Source: Streptomyces flavochromogenes (lineage in GTDB: Bacteria > Actinomycetota > Actinomycetes > Streptomycetales > Streptomycetaceae). From it: a stretch of 64,000 nucleotides of DNA. The stretch covers positions 62,001 to 126,000 of the forward strand of contig NZ_JNZO01000022.1 of the NCBI RefSeq assembly GCF_000717595.1. Direction: 5' to 3'. Below, one piece after another: positions 51,198 through 61,080 of this stretch. Both the position numbers and the translations under genes were made by a program. Position 1 is the stretch's first letter; every line of letters begins with the position of its first letter. Under the pieces are notes generated by a model. The model saw nothing but the letters and a program-made list of their open reading frames with translations. It searched no databases and was not told the origin of the DNA.

Positions 51198-54100
51198 GTG
51201 AGCGTCAGCGTCCGGACGACGACCGACGGAACCGATCCCTTCGGCACCGCCCGGCTGCGGCGGGGTGTGCTCGACGCCTGGGGCGCGTCCCCTGCCCGGT
51301 TCCGGGAGGACGCCAACGCCGAGGAGGACCTCGCCCTCGGCGGCTACCGCGACCGCCTCGTCGTCGAGCTCGCCCAGAACGCCGCCGACGCCGCCCACCG
51401 CGCCGGCGTCCCCGGCCGTCTCAGGCTCACCCTGCACCCCGCGGACCACGAGGGCCCCGCCCTCCTCGCCGCTGCCAACACCGGTGCCCCGCTGGACGCC
51501 ACCGGCGTCGAGTCCCTGTCGACCCTCCGCGCCTCCGCCAAGCGTGAGCAGCAGACCCGGGGCGCGGTCGGCCGCTTCGGCGTCGGATTCGCCGCCGTCC
51601 TCGCCGTCACCGACGAGCCCGCCGTCCTGGGCCGCCACGGCGGCGTCCGCTGGTCCCTCGCCGAGGCCCGCGAACTCGCCGCCGATTCCGCCCGGTACAG
51701 CCCCGGCCTCGGCGACGAACTGCGCCGCCGTGACGGCCACGTACCCCTTCTCCGGCTTCCGCTGCCCGCCGAGGGCACCGCCCCCGACGGCTACGACACC
51801 GTCGTCGTCCTCCCGCTCCGCGACGCCGCGGCCCGTGACCTCGCCGAGCGGCTCCTCGCCTCCGTCGACGACGCGCTCCTCCTCACTCTTCCGGGGCTCG
51901 CGGAGATCGTCGTGGAGACCCCGGAAGGAGTACGGACCCTCCGCCGCTCCGAGGACGACGGATACGTGCAGATCGTCGACTCCGCCACCGGCACCCACCG
52001 CTGGCGGACCGTCTCCCACGGCGGCCCCCTCGACGCCGAACTCCTCAAGGACCGCCCGGTGGAGGAGCGCCTGCGCCCCCACTGGTCCGTCACCTGGGCC
52101 GTGCCCGTGGATCCGGAGGGAGCCCCGCGCTACCCGCGTACGACCCCGGTCGTGCACGCCCCCACGCCCACCGACGAACCCCTCGGCATCCCCGCGTTGC
52201 TCATCGCCTCCCTGCCCCTGGACACCGCGCGGCGGCACCCGGCGCCCGGCCGGCTCACCGACTTCCTGGTGCAGCGGGCCGCCGACGCGTACGCCGAACT
52301 GCTCGCCGAGTGGCAGCCGGTGACGACCGCCACGCTCGACCTCGTCCCCGGCCCGCTCGGCAAGGGCCCTCTCGACGGGGCCCTGCGCGAGGCGATCCTG
52401 GACCGGCTGCCGAGGGTCGCGTTCCTGGCGCCCGCCGCCCCCACCGAGGAACTCCCCGCACTCCGCCCGATCGAGGCCGAGGTCGCGGAGGGCGCGGGCG
52501 CCGACACGGTCGACGTCCTTGCCGAGGTGTTCCCGACCCTGCTCCCCGCCGGCCTGGAGCGTCGCCCGGAGCTCCGGACCCTCGGCGTCGGCCGTGTGCC
52601 CCTGACCGAGGCGATCGACCGTCTCGCCGGGGTGGACCGCGCCCCGACGTGGTGGTGGCGCCTGTACGACTCCCTCGCGGGTGTCGACCCGGACCGCCTG
52701 TCGGGCCTCCCGGTCCCGTTGGCGGAAGCCGCCGAGGGGGCCCGGATCCGTACGGCGATCGGCCCCCGCCAGGTCCTCCTGCCCCAGGACAGGACCCCTG
52801 CCGAGCTGACCCGGCTCGGCCTGAAGGTCGCCCACCCCGAGGCCGCTCACCCGCTCCTGGAGAAGCTTGGCGCCCTGCCCGCGACGCCCCGCGCGGTCCT
52901 GACGACCCCCCAGGTACGGGCCGCGGTCGCGGCCTCCCTCGACGCGGGGGAGATCTGGGACGAGGACGCGGACACCCTGGACGCGGACGAACTCGTCGAG
53001 ACCGTCCTCGCCCTGGTCCGGGACGCGGAACTCGACCCGGGCGAGGAGCCCTGGCTGGGCGCGCTGGCGCTGCCCGACGAGGACGGCGAACTCTCCCCCG
53101 CGGGCGAGCTGGTGATGCCGGGCTCGGCGTTCGCCGCCGTCATGCGCGAGGACGAACTGGCCTACGTGGACGCGGACCTGGCCGCCCGCTGGGGCGAGCA
53201 GCCCCTCGCCGCCTGTGGAGTGCTGGCCACCTTCGCCCTGGTCCGCGCCACCGACCTCCTCCTCGACCCGGACGAGGTCGAGCCGCGCGAGGGCGACTAC
53301 CCGGAGCCGGACGACGCGGGGCTCCTGGACGCGGTCGACGTGTGGTGCGAGGACGTCCTGGACCGGCTGCCGGAGACGCCGGTGCCGCCGGTGGCGACGG
53401 AGATCGTGGCCGTACGGGACCTGGACCTGGTCGACGACGACGCCTGGCCGCAGGCGCTGGCCCTCCTGGCGCAGCCCCCTCTCCGCGACGCCCTCACCCA
53501 GCCCGTACGGATCCTCCTGCCGGACGGCACGACGGGGACCGTCCGCTCGTACACGGCGTGGTGGCTCCGCGACCACCCCGTCCTGGGCGGCCGCCGTCCG
53601 GCGGGCCTCCGCGCCGAGGGCTCGGACCCCCTCCTCTCCGGCCTGTACGACTCCGCCGACGCGACCGGCTTCGAGGACGAGCAGGTCCTGAGGGCGCTGG
53701 GAGTCCGCACGTCGGTGGCGGCGCTGCTCGACGAGCCGGGTGGTGCGGCGGAACTCCTGACGCGCCTCGCGGACCCGTCGCGAGAGGTCACGGACGCCCA
53801 ACTCCACGCGCTGTACACGGCCCTCGCGGACCTGGACCCGGAGCAGGTGACGCTGCCGGACGAGCTGCGCGCGGTGGTGGACGGCGAGGTGGTCGTGGTG
53901 GACGCGGCGGAGGCGATGGTGGCGGACGCGCCGGACCTGCTGCCGCTGGCCGGCGGGGTGCCGCTGCTGCCGGTGTCGCCGGCGCGGGCGGCGGACCTTG
54001 CGGAGCTGTTCCAGGTGCGGCGGCTGAGCGTGGCGGTGGAGGCGGAGGTGGCGACGGTGGGCGAGGAGCACGAGGTGCCGGACTCGGTCCGGATCCTGCT

Positions 54101-54332
54101 CGGCCCGACGACGCCGGCCACGTACATCGAGCACGAGGAGCTCAGGGCGGCGGACACGGAACTCGACTGGCGCCGTACGGCGGACGGCGTCGTCCACGCC
54201 TCGACCCTGGAGGGCGTGGCGGCGGGCCTGGCCTGGTCGGCGGGCCAGTGGCCGCGCCGTTTCGAGGTGGCGGCCCTGCTGGAGGACCCGTCGAGGACGG
54301 CGGAACTGGCGAGGGACCGCTGGTTCGACTGA
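51198..54332 (+). CDS. Large GHKL/sacsin-N-terminal-like ATP-binding protein
   Basis: 1044 aa. The N-terminal quarter has the GHKL/HSP90-type ATP site: N-box VVELAQNAADAAHRAG (about 55-70), then AAANTGAPLD and GAVGRFGVGFAAVLA, the G1/G2 loops. The remaining length is acidic and Leu-rich (e.g. EDADTLDADELVETVLALV) without recognised domains. Similar proteins in actinobacteria are annotated as sacsin-like ATP-binding proteins of unknown role; chaperone activity is possible. GTG 51198 behind GGAG. Confidence 0.85.
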   Translation: MSVSVRTTTDGTDPFGTARLRRGVLDAWGASPARFREDANAEEDLALGGYRDRLVVELAQNAADAAHRAGVPGRLRLTLHPADHEGPALLAAANTGAPLDATGVESLSTLRASAKREQQTRGAVGRFGVGFAAVLAVTDEPAVLGRHGGVRWSLAEARELAADSARYSPGLGDELRRRDGHVPLLRLPLPAEGTAPDGYDTVVVLPLRDAAARDLAERLLASVDDALLLTLPGLAEIVVETPEGVRTLRRSEDDGYVQIVDSATGTHRWRTVSHGGPLDAELLKDRPVEERLRPHWSVTWAVPVDPEGAPRYPRTTPVVHAPTPTDEPLGIPALLIASLPLDTARRHPAPGRLTDFLVQRAADAYAELLAEWQPVTTATLDLVPGPLGKGPLDGALREAILDRLPRVAFLAPAAPTEELPALRPIEAEVAEGAGADTVDVLAEVFPTLLPAGLERRPELRTLGVGRVPLTEAIDRLAGVDRAPTWWWRLYDSLAGVDPDRLSGLPVPLAEAAEGARIRTAIGPRQVLLPQDRTPAELTRLGLKVAHPEAAHPLLEKLGALPATPRAVLTTPQVRAAVAASLDAGEIWDEDADTLDADELVETVLALVRDAELDPGEEPWLGALALPDEDGELSPAGELVMPGSAFAAVMREDELAYVDADLAARWGEQPLAACGVLATFALVRATDLLLDPDEVEPREGDYPEPDDAGLLDAVDVWCEDVLDRLPETPVPPVATEIVAVRDLDLVDDDAWPQALALLAQPPLRDALTQPVRILLPDGTTGTVRSYTAWWLRDHPVLGGRRPAGLRAEGSDPLLSGLYDSADATGFEDEQVLRALGVRTSVAALLDEPGGAAELLTRLADPSREVTDAQLHALYTALADLDPEQVTLPDELRAVVDGEVVVVDAAEAMVADAPDLLPLAGGVPLLPVSPARAADLAELFQVRRLSVAVEAEVATVGEEHEVPDSVRILLGPTTPATYIEHEELRAADTELDWRRTADGVVHASTLEGVAAGLAWSAGQWPRRFEVAALLEDPSRTAELARDRWFD

Positions 54333-54414
54333 GGCCGGTGACGGTCGGGGTCAGCGGAGGGCGGGGTCGGAGAGGTCGAGAGCCGCTCGGCACCGAGGGA
54401 AGAGGACCGACTCG

Positions 54415-56823
54415 CTACGCCGGGAACCTCCGGTCCACCCACTTCCACGCGACCTCGAGGAGCAGGCCGCCCGCCGCCGCGATCGCCACCGCCGCCCAGG
54501 GCAGCGTCGTGCCCACCAGCTTCAGGGCGAAGAAGTCCTGGAGCCAGGGCACGACCAGGACCAGGACGAACGCGCCTCCCATCGTGGCGACCAGGGTGAG
54601 GCGCCACCACGTGTACGGGCGGGCGACGATCGCCAGGACCCACATGGAGACCAGGAAGAGGGTCAGGGTGGCCGCGCTCGTCTCGGCCTCCAGGGCGCCT
54701 TCGCCGCTGTAGTGGTGGCGGGCCAGGAGGTAGGTGGTGAACGTGGCCGCCGCCGCGATGACGCCGCCCGGGATCGCGTACCGCATCACCCGGCGTACGA
54801 AGTGGGGCTTGGCCCGTTCCTTGTTCGGCGCGAGCGCGAGGAAGAAGGCCGGGACGCCGATCGTCAGGGTGGAGAGGAGGGTCAGGTGGCGGGGGAGGAA
54901 GGGGTACTCCACCTGTGAGCACACCACCAGGACCGCCAGGAGGACCGAGTAGACCGTCTTCGTCAGGAAGAGGGTGGCCACTCGGGTGATGTTGCCGATG
55001 ACCCTGCGGCCCTCCGCCACCACCGACGGGAGTGTCGCGAAGCTGTTGTTCAGCAGGACGATCTGGGCCACCGCCCTCGTCGCCTCCGAGCCCGAGCCCA
55101 TGGACACGCCGATGTCCGCGTCCTTCAGGGCCAGGACGTCGTTCACGCCGTCGCCCGTCATCGCGACCGTGTGTCCGTGGGACTGCAGCGCCGCCACCAT
55201 GTCGCGCTTCTGCTGCGGCGTGACCCGGCCGAAGACGGCGTTCTCGTCGAGGACCTTCGCCATCTCCTCCCGGTCGGCGGGGAGGGTGCGGGCGTCGACC
55301 GTGTTCGCCGCGCCCGGCATGTCGAGCTTTCCGGCCACCGCGCCGACCGAGACCGCGTTGTCGCCGGAGATGACCTTCGTGTCGACGTTCTGGTCGGCGA
55401 AGTACGCGAGTGTGTCCGCGGCGTCCGGCCGCAGTCGCTGTTCCAGGACGACCAGGGCCGTCGGGTGGGCGCCGGTCGCGACCTCGGGGGAGTCGAGTTC
55501 GTTCGCCGTCCGTGCCAGGAGCAGGACCCGCAGGCCCTGTTCGTTGAGGTGGTCGATCTCGGTGAGCGTCGGGTCCCCGGTGGGCAGCAGGACGTCCGGG
55601 GCGCCCAGCAGCCATCTCGAGTTCTCGCCGTTGCCCTCGCTGAACGCCGCCCCGCTGTACTTCCGCGCCGACGAGAACGGCAGGGCCTCCGTGCACCGCC
55701 ACTCCACCGTGTCCGGGTAGGCGTCGATGATGGCCTGGAGGGAGGCGTTCGGGCGGGGGTCGGATTCCCCCAGGGCGCCGAGGACCTTGCGTACGTAGGT
55801 CTCGTCGCTGCCGTTGAGGGGGCGGAGCTCGGTGACGTCCATGCCGCCCTCGGTCAGCGTGCCCGTCTTGTCCAGGCACACGACGTCCACGCGCGCGAGG
55901 CCCTCGATCGCGGGCAGTTCCTGGACGAGGCACTGCTTGCGCCCGAGTCGTACGACTCCGATCGCGAAGGCGACCGAGGTGAGCAGGACGAGTCCCTCGG
56001 GGATCATCGGGACGATGCCGCCGACCGTACGGGCGACCGCGTCCTTGAAGTTGTCGTCCTTGACGACGAGCTGGCTGATGACGAGCCCGATCGCGGTCGG
56101 GATCATCATCCACGTCACGTACTTGAGGATCGTGGAGATGCCGGTGCGGAGTTCGGAGTGGACGAGCGTGAAGCGGGAGGCCTCTTCGGCGAGCTGCGCG
56201 GCGTAGGCCTCGCGGCCGACCTTGGTGGCGGTGAACGCGCCGCCGCCGGCGACGACGAACGAGCCCGACATCATCCGGTCGCCGGGTTTCTTGACGACGG
56301 GGTCGGCCTCGCCGGTGAGCAGTGACTCGTCGATCTCCAGGCTGTCGGCCTCCGCGACCTCGCCGTCGACGACGACCTTGTCGCCGGGTCCGAGTTCGAT
56401 GAGGTCGCCGAGGACGATCTCGGAGGTGGAGAGTTCGGCGGCGACGCCGTCGCGCCGGACGGTGGGTTTCGCCTCGCCGATGACGGCGAGGCCGTCGAGG
56501 GTCTTCTTGGCGCGGAGTTCCTGGACGATGCCGATGCCGGTGTTGGCGATGATCACGAAGCCGAAGAGGCTGTCCTGGATCGGTGCGACGAAGAGCATGA
56601 TCACCCAGAGCACGCCGATGATCGCGTTGAAGCGGGTGAAGACGTTGGCGCGGACGATGTCCGTGGTCGAGCGGGAGCTCCGTACGGGGACGTCGTTGAC
56701 CTCGCCGCGGGCGACGCGTTCGGCGACCTCGGCGGAGGTGAGTCCGGCGGGACGGTGGACAACGGGTGGCCCCACCGCCTCGGCCTCGCTGACGTCCGTG
56801 TCGATCTTCGCCCGCTGAGTCAT
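54415..56823 (-). CDS. Cation-transporting P-type ATPase, CtpE-like
   Basis: 802 aa. Phosphorylation motif LDKTGTLTEGG (about 318), IPEGL (about 275) in helix 4, TGEAD actuator motif (LLTGEADPV), TGDGVNDVLALKDAD. No metal-binding N-terminal domain and no CPC, so not copper; the IPEGL helix resembles mycobacterial CtpE (calcium) and other P2-like pumps. Start ATG 56823. Ten transmembrane helices predicted, C-terminal four after NKERAKPHFVRRV. Confidence 0.88.
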   Translation of the reverse strand: MTQRAKIDTDVSEAEAVGPPVVHRPAGLTSAEVAERVARGEVNDVPVRSSRSTTDIVRANVFTRFNAIIGVLWVIMLFVAPIQDSLFGFVIIANTGIGIVQELRAKKTLDGLAVIGEAKPTVRRDGVAAELSTSEIVLGDLIELGPGDKVVVDGEVAEADSLEIDESLLTGEADPVVKKPGDRMMSGSFVVAGGGAFTATKVGREAYAAQLAEEASRFTLVHSELRTGISTILKYVTWMMIPTAIGLVISQLVVKDDNFKDAVARTVGGIVPMIPEGLVLLTSVAFAIGVVRLGRKQCLVQELPAIEGLARVDVVCLDKTGTLTEGGMDVTELRPLNGSDETYVRKVLGALGESDPRPNASLQAIIDAYPDTVEWRCTEALPFSSARKYSGAAFSEGNGENSRWLLGAPDVLLPTGDPTLTEIDHLNEQGLRVLLLARTANELDSPEVATGAHPTALVVLEQRLRPDAADTLAYFADQNVDTKVISGDNAVSVGAVAGKLDMPGAANTVDARTLPADREEMAKVLDENAVFGRVTPQQKRDMVAALQSHGHTVAMTGDGVNDVLALKDADIGVSMGSGSEATRAVAQIVLLNNSFATLPSVVAEGRRVIGNITRVATLFLTKTVYSVLLAVLVVCSQVEYPFLPRHLTLLSTLTIGVPAFFLALAPNKERAKPHFVRRVMRYAIPGGVIAAAATFTTYLLARHHYSGEGALEAETSAATLTLFLVSMWVLAIVARPYTWWRLTLVATMGGAFVLVLVVPWLQDFFALKLVGTTLPWAAVAIAAAGGLLLEVAWKWVDRRFPA

Positions 56824-56911
56824 GTTTTCGACGGTACGACCGGAATCGACCGTTCACCTGCCGAGAAGGGTGAAGATCAGACCGGGGGAGGAGGGGAATG
56901 GTCCTCTGGCA

Positions 56912-57211
56912 CTACGCGCCGGGGCGTGCCTCGGGGTTCCCCGTGGTCTCCGTCCCGGCGGCTCGCGCCGCCTCGTGCCGCTTGATCGCCGCGTCCCGCT
57001 TCCGTACGTACCAGATGCCGATCAGGCCGAGTCCGGCGCCGGCGAGGCAGGTCCACACCCACCAGGTCAGGTCCCGGTCGTCGAACCAGCCGTAGAACGG
57101 GACCTGGACGACGAAGAGGACGAACCACAGGATCGTTCCGCCGGTGATGGTGGCGACGACGGGCCCTTCGAGGGGCTCGGGTGCCTCGTGCTTCGGTGTC
57201 CACTTCGCCAT
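56912..57211 (-). CDS. DUF2530 membrane protein
   Basis: 99 aa with two helices (GGTILWFVLFVVQVPFY, WWVWTCLAGAGLGLIGIWYV) joined by a GWFDDRDLT loop, and the basic tail KRDAAIKRHEAARAAG, the DUF2530 pattern. Start ATG 57211. Function unknown. Confidence 0.85.
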   Translation of the reverse strand: MAKWTPKHEAPEPLEGPVVATITGGTILWFVLFVVQVPFYGWFDDRDLTWWVWTCLAGAGLGLIGIWYVRKRDAAIKRHEAARAAGTETTGNPEARPGA

Positions 57212-57300
57212 GAGGGTCAGTCTAGGTGGCGGGAAATCGTATCTACGCGCGGAGATAGACGCTCACTCGTTCATGTGTTCATACTGAAACGGTTTGCCTC

Positions 57301-57328
57301 TGGCGGGTTTCCTTCGTACGAACCGCCA
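57301..57328 (+). promoter_or_regulatory. Inverted repeat in the leader of the NCS2 permease gene
   Basis: TGGCGG ... CCGCCA arms (57301-57306 / 57323-57328) enclose a TTCGTACGAA palindrome, 30 bp before the start. It may be an operator or a structured leader; no purine-riboswitch core is recognisable. Confidence 0.4.
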
Positions 57329-57357
57329 AACGGACGTCTCCCGAAGAGGAACCCCCC

Positions 57358-58809
57358 ATGAGCACCACGGCCACCGCCAAGGCCATGCCCCCCGAGCCTT
57401 CCGCTCCCCAGGAGCCGACCTCGGGTCTCGACCGCTACTTCAAGATCTCGGAGCGCGGCTCGACCGTCGCCCGTGAGATCCGCGGCGGTTTCGCCACCTT
57501 CTTCGCGATGGCCTACATCATCGTGCTGAACCCGATCATCCTCGGCAGCGCCAAGGACATGTACGGGCACCAGCTCGACGGCGGTCAGCTCGTCACCGCC
57601 ACCGTCCTCACGGCGGCGTTCTCGACGCTCCTCATGGGCGTCATCGGCAACGTCCCGATCGCCCTCGCCGCCGGCCTCGGCGTCAACACGGTCGTGGCGC
57701 TCCAGCTCGCGCCGAAGATGTCCTGGCCGGACGCCATGGGCATGGTCGTCCTCGCCGGTGTCGTCGTGATGCTGCTCGTCGCGACCGGTCTGCGCGAGCG
57801 CGTGATGAACGCGGTCCCGGTCGGCCTGCGCAAGGGCATCGCGATCGGTATCGGCCTCTTCATCATGCTGATCGGCCTCGTCGACTCGGGCTTCGTCTCC
57901 CGCATCCCCGACGCCGCGCACACCACCGTCCCGCTCCAGCTCGGCGGCGACGGTCACCTCACCGGCTGGCCGGTGCTCGTCTTCATCCTGGGCACGCTCC
58001 TCACCCTCGCCCTGATCATCCGCAAGGTGCCGGGCGCGATCCTCATCTCGATCGTCGTCATGACCATCGTGGCGATGGTGATCAACGCGGTGGCGACCGT
58101 CCCGTCCTGGGGTCTGACCACCCCGGAGTGGCCGGGCAACCCGGTCGCCTCGCCGGACTTCGGTCTGGTCGGCGAGGTCAGCCTCTTCGGCGGCTTCGAG
58201 AAGGTCGGCTACCTGACCGGCGTCCTCTTCGTCTTCACGGTGCTGCTGTCCTGCTTCTTCGACGCCATGGGCACGATCCTCGGCGTCGGCGACGAGGCCA
58301 AGCTGATCGACAGGGACGGCAACTTCCCCGGCATCAACAAGGTCCTGCTCGTCGACGGCCTGGCCGTCGCCTCCGGCGGCGCGACCTCCTCCTCGGCCAC
58401 CACCTGCTTCGTGGAGTCCACGGCGGGCGTCGGTGAGGGCGCGCGCACGGGGCTCGCCTCGGTCGTGACCGGCGGTCTGTTCTCGGTGGCGCTGTTCCTC
58501 ACGCCGCTGGCCACGATGGTCCCGTCCCAGGCGGCCACGCCCGCGCTGCTCGCGGTCGGCTTCCTGATCCTGGCCGGTTCGGTCAAGGGCATCGACTGGA
58601 GCGACTACACCATCGCGGTGCCGGCGTTCCTGGCCATGGTGATGATGCCGTTCACGTACTCGATCACGAACGGCATCGGCATCGGCTTCATCGCGTTCAG
58701 CGTGCTGCGGCTCGCGGCCGGCCGGGGCCGTGAGGTCCCGGTGGCCATGTACGCCGTGTCGGCGGTGTTCGTCTTCTACTACGCGATGCCGGCGCTCGGC
58801 CTCACGTGA
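57358..58809 (+). CDS. NCS2-family purine (xanthine/adenine/guanine) permease
   Basis: 483 aa, 12-14 helices: FATFFAMAYIIVLNPIIL, MGVIGNVPIALAAGLGVNTVV (substrate-site helix), GLRKGIAIGIGLFIMLIG, CFFDAMGTILGVGDEAKLI and SSSATTCFVESTAGVGEGA, the AzgA/PbuG signatures. Start ATG 57358 behind GAAGAGGAA. Proton-coupled uptake of a purine base. Its 3' end overlaps the convergent RHH gene by 31 bp. Confidence 0.92.
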   Translation: MSTTATAKAMPPEPSAPQEPTSGLDRYFKISERGSTVAREIRGGFATFFAMAYIIVLNPIILGSAKDMYGHQLDGGQLVTATVLTAAFSTLLMGVIGNVPIALAAGLGVNTVVALQLAPKMSWPDAMGMVVLAGVVVMLLVATGLRERVMNAVPVGLRKGIAIGIGLFIMLIGLVDSGFVSRIPDAAHTTVPLQLGGDGHLTGWPVLVFILGTLLTLALIIRKVPGAILISIVVMTIVAMVINAVATVPSWGLTTPEWPGNPVASPDFGLVGEVSLFGGFEKVGYLTGVLFVFTVLLSCFFDAMGTILGVGDEAKLIDRDGNFPGINKVLLVDGLAVASGGATSSSATTCFVESTAGVGEGARTGLASVVTGGLFSVALFLTPLATMVPSQAATPALLAVGFLILAGSVKGIDWSDYTIAVPAFLAMVMMPFTYSITNGIGIGFIAFSVLRLAAGRGREVPVAMYAVSAVFVFYYAMPALGLT

Positions 58810-59033
58810 TCGCGGGGGGTGTCGGTCGCCGTGGCGGCCGCCGCCTCCCCGTCCGCCTCCCCGTAGAACTTCTCCGTCTCGTCGACGGCGGTCTTGAACC
58901 GCTCGTCGAAATCCTCGCGAATGAGCGTCCGGACGACATAGTCCTGGACGCTCATTCCTCTTTTCGCGGCGTGACTCCTGAGCCGGTCGAGCAGCTCACC
59001 GTCGATGCGCAGGCTGAGCACTGTCGATCCCAT
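58779..59033 (-). CDS. Ribbon-helix-helix DNA-binding protein
   Basis: 84 aa. TVLSLRIDGELLDRLRSHAA and RGMSVQDYVVRTLIREDF form a CopG/Arc-type RHH; the rest is an acidic and Ala/Thr-rich tail. Antitoxin-like size, but no toxin gene is adjacent (the neighbour is the purine permease, convergent with a 31-bp overlap). Start ATG 59033. Confidence 0.8.
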   Translation of the reverse strand: MGSTVLSLRIDGELLDRLRSHAAKRGMSVQDYVVRTLIREDFDERFKTAVDETEKFYGEADGEAAAATATDTPRDHVRPSAGIA

Positions 59034-59218
59034 GTCGTTCAGGGTCGGGGCAGCCGGGGCTCCTTTGCGTCACTTTCTGGATCCGACTCACTCGTTTGGG
59101 TGATACATGGATGCGGAAGCGTGATCTGCGCGCATGCGGTTCACGCGGGGGTGCAGGCAAACGGGTGTGATCCGTGCGACGTCCGTGCGTTCCCGTTGGT
59201 ATTTAGGCAGAGTAATGA

Positions 59219-59233
59219 GTTAGGCTAACAAAC
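59219..59233 (+). promoter_or_regulatory. MarR operator overlapping a leaderless -10
   Basis: GTTAGGCTAAC (59219-59229) is a palindrome with one central base. It contains TAGGCT (59221-59226), which ends 7 nt before the ATG at 59234, so transcript start and start codon coincide. The MarR protein could repress itself by binding here. Confidence 0.6.
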
Positions 59234-59677
59234 ATGCCTGACCTGTCCCACGGCACAGCCGACGACGTCGCGGCCGTGAACGCGCTCCGCTCCTCCGTCA
59301 TGCGACTGGGCCGACGCCTCAAGCACCAGCGCGTCGACGAGTCGCTGAGCCCCACCGAGATGTCGGTGCTCGGCACCCTCGCGCTCTGCGGCTCCGCCAC
59401 CCCCGGCGAGCTGGCCCGCAAGGAGCACGTCCAGCCGCCGTCGATGACCCGCATCGTCGCGCTGCTCGAAGCCAAGGGACTGGTCCGGCTGGAGCCGCAC
59501 CCCGACGACCGCCGGCAGAAGGTGGTCAGCCAGACCGAGCAGGCCGAAGCCATGCTCGAAGAGTCCCGCCGCAAGCGGAACGCCTGGCTGGCCTCGCTCG
59601 CCGAGGGCCTGGACGAGGACGAATGGGCCAGGCTGCGCGCGGCCGCCCCCGTCCTGGAGAAGCTCGCCCACCTGTAG
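59234..59677 (+). CDS. MarR-family transcriptional regulator
   Basis: 147 aa winged helix: SPTEMSVLGTLALCGSATPG, MTRIVALLEAKGLVRLEPHP with the wing DDRRQKVV. Predicted leaderless. Followed by an MFS exporter gene in the same direction, the usual MarR-MFS arrangement for export of toxic compounds. The self-operator palindrome precedes it. Confidence 0.9.
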   Translation: MPDLSHGTADDVAAVNALRSSVMRLGRRLKHQRVDESLSPTEMSVLGTLALCGSATPGELARKEHVQPPSMTRIVALLEAKGLVRLEPHPDDRRQKVVSQTEQAEAMLEESRRKRNAWLASLAEGLDEDEWARLRAAAPVLEKLAHL

Positions 59678-59703
59678 TCCACGCGCCAAGGAGGCGACGC
59701 ACT

Positions 59704-61041
59704 TTGAGTACGGGACCCGGAGCAGACTCCGCACCCGTCCACAAACCCACCCTCGACACCCGCGGGCGGGGGGAAACCTTCTCCTCGCTCAGGATCCGTA
59801 ACTACCGGCTGTTCTTCACCGGCGCGATCGTCTCCAACACCGGTACATGGATGGCCCGCATCACCCAGGACTGGCTGGTCCTGAGCCTCACCGGCTCGGC
59901 CGCCGCCGTCGGCATCACCACGGCCCTGCAGTTCCTGCCGATGCTGCTCTTCGGCCTCTACGGCGGAGTCATCGCCGACCGCTACCCGAAGCGGCGCCTG
60001 CTGCTCGTCAGCCAGGCAGCCCTCGGCCTCTGCGGCATCGCGCTCGCCGTCCTCACCCTCTCCGGCAGCATCCAGGTCTGGCACGTCTACCTGATCGCCT
60101 TCCTCCTCGGCATGGTGACCGTCGTCGACAACCCGGCCCGGCAGGCCTTCGTCTCCGAGATGGTCGGCCCCGACCGCCTCCGCAACGCCGTCTCCCTGAA
60201 CTCGGCGAACTTCCAGTCCGCGCGGCTCGTCGGGCCCGCCGTCGCCGGTGTCCTCATCGCCGGAGTCGGCAGCGGCTGGGCCTTCCTCCTCAACGGCCTG
60301 TTCTTCCTCGCGCCCCTCACGAGCCTCCTGCTCATGCGGACGAGCGAACTCCACAAGGTGGAGCGCGCCCCGCGCGGCAAGGGCCAGCTGCGGGAGGGCC
60401 TGCGGTACGTGGCCGCGCGACCGGACCTGATCTGGCCGATCGTCCTCGTCGGCTTCATCGGCACGTTCGGATTCAACTTCCCGATCTGGCTCACCGCCTT
60501 CTCCGGCGACGTCTTCCACGTCGGCGCCGGCGCGTACGGCTTCCTCAACACCCTCATGGCGGCCGGCTCGCTCGTGGGCGCCCTCGCGGCGGCCCGGCGC
60601 GGCTCGACCCGGCTGAGGATGCTGGTGATCGCGGCGGCGGTGTTCGGCATCCTGGAGATCGCGGCGGCCCTGTCGCCGGCGTTCTGGCTGTTCGCGGTGC
60701 TGCTCGTCCCCATCGGCATGATCGGTCTCACCGTCAACATCACCGCGAACTCGGCCGTCCAGATGGCGACGGACCCGGCCATGCGGGGCCGGGTGATGAG
60801 CCTCTACATGATGGTCTTCGCCGGCGGTACGCCGATCGGCGCACCGCTCCTCGGCTGGGTCACCGACACGTACGGCGCCCGCGTCGGCTTCGCGACGGGC
60901 GGCGTGATCTCCCTGGCGGCGGCGGTCGTCGTGGGCCTGGTCCTGGCCCGGGTCGGCGGCCTCAAGGTCGCCTGGTCCTGGCGCCACGGGCACCCACAGG
61001 TGCGGTTCGTGGCGCGGGAACGGCTGGCGACCGCGGCGTAG
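59704..61041 (+). CDS. MFS transporter under MarR control
   Basis: 445 aa from TTG 59704, with AAGGAGG (59689-59695) 8 nt upstream, so the TTG start is well supported. Twelve-helix exporter: LRIRNYRLFFTGAIVSNTGT, IADRYPKRRLLLVSQ, DNPARQAFVSEMVGPDRLRN and LPLLGWVTDTYGAR-like loop, typical of the enterobactin/drug-exporter MFS family. 26 bp after marR; likely co-transcribed. Confidence 0.9.
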   Translation: MSTGPGADSAPVHKPTLDTRGRGETFSSLRIRNYRLFFTGAIVSNTGTWMARITQDWLVLSLTGSAAAVGITTALQFLPMLLFGLYGGVIADRYPKRRLLLVSQAALGLCGIALAVLTLSGSIQVWHVYLIAFLLGMVTVVDNPARQAFVSEMVGPDRLRNAVSLNSANFQSARLVGPAVAGVLIAGVGSGWAFLLNGLFFLAPLTSLLLMRTSELHKVERAPRGKGQLREGLRYVAARPDLIWPIVLVGFIGTFGFNFPIWLTAFSGDVFHVGAGAYGFLNTLMAAGSLVGALAAARRGSTRLRMLVIAAAVFGILEIAAALSPAFWLFAVLLVPIGMIGLTVNITANSAVQMATDPAMRGRVMSLYMMVFAGGTPIGAPLLGWVTDTYGARVGFATGGVISLAAAVVVGLVLARVGGLKVAWSWRHGHPQVRFVARERLATAA

Positions 61042-61080
61042 CCCTCGGGCGGGGACGGCGGCCCGGGTGCGTGGGGGTCC

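Noticed and set aside
53297..56857. 1186-residue minus-strand frame
   Set aside because: Arg/Pro/Gly-rich shadow overlapping the CtpE-like ATPase in another frame.
57212..57357. Purine riboswitch before the NCS2 permease
   Set aside because: The hairpin is a single stem; the three-way junction and conserved loop bases of purine riboswitches are not visible.
58779..59033. Toxin-antitoxin module at the RHH protein
   Set aside because: No toxin-size gene is adjacent; the neighbour is a permease on the other strand.
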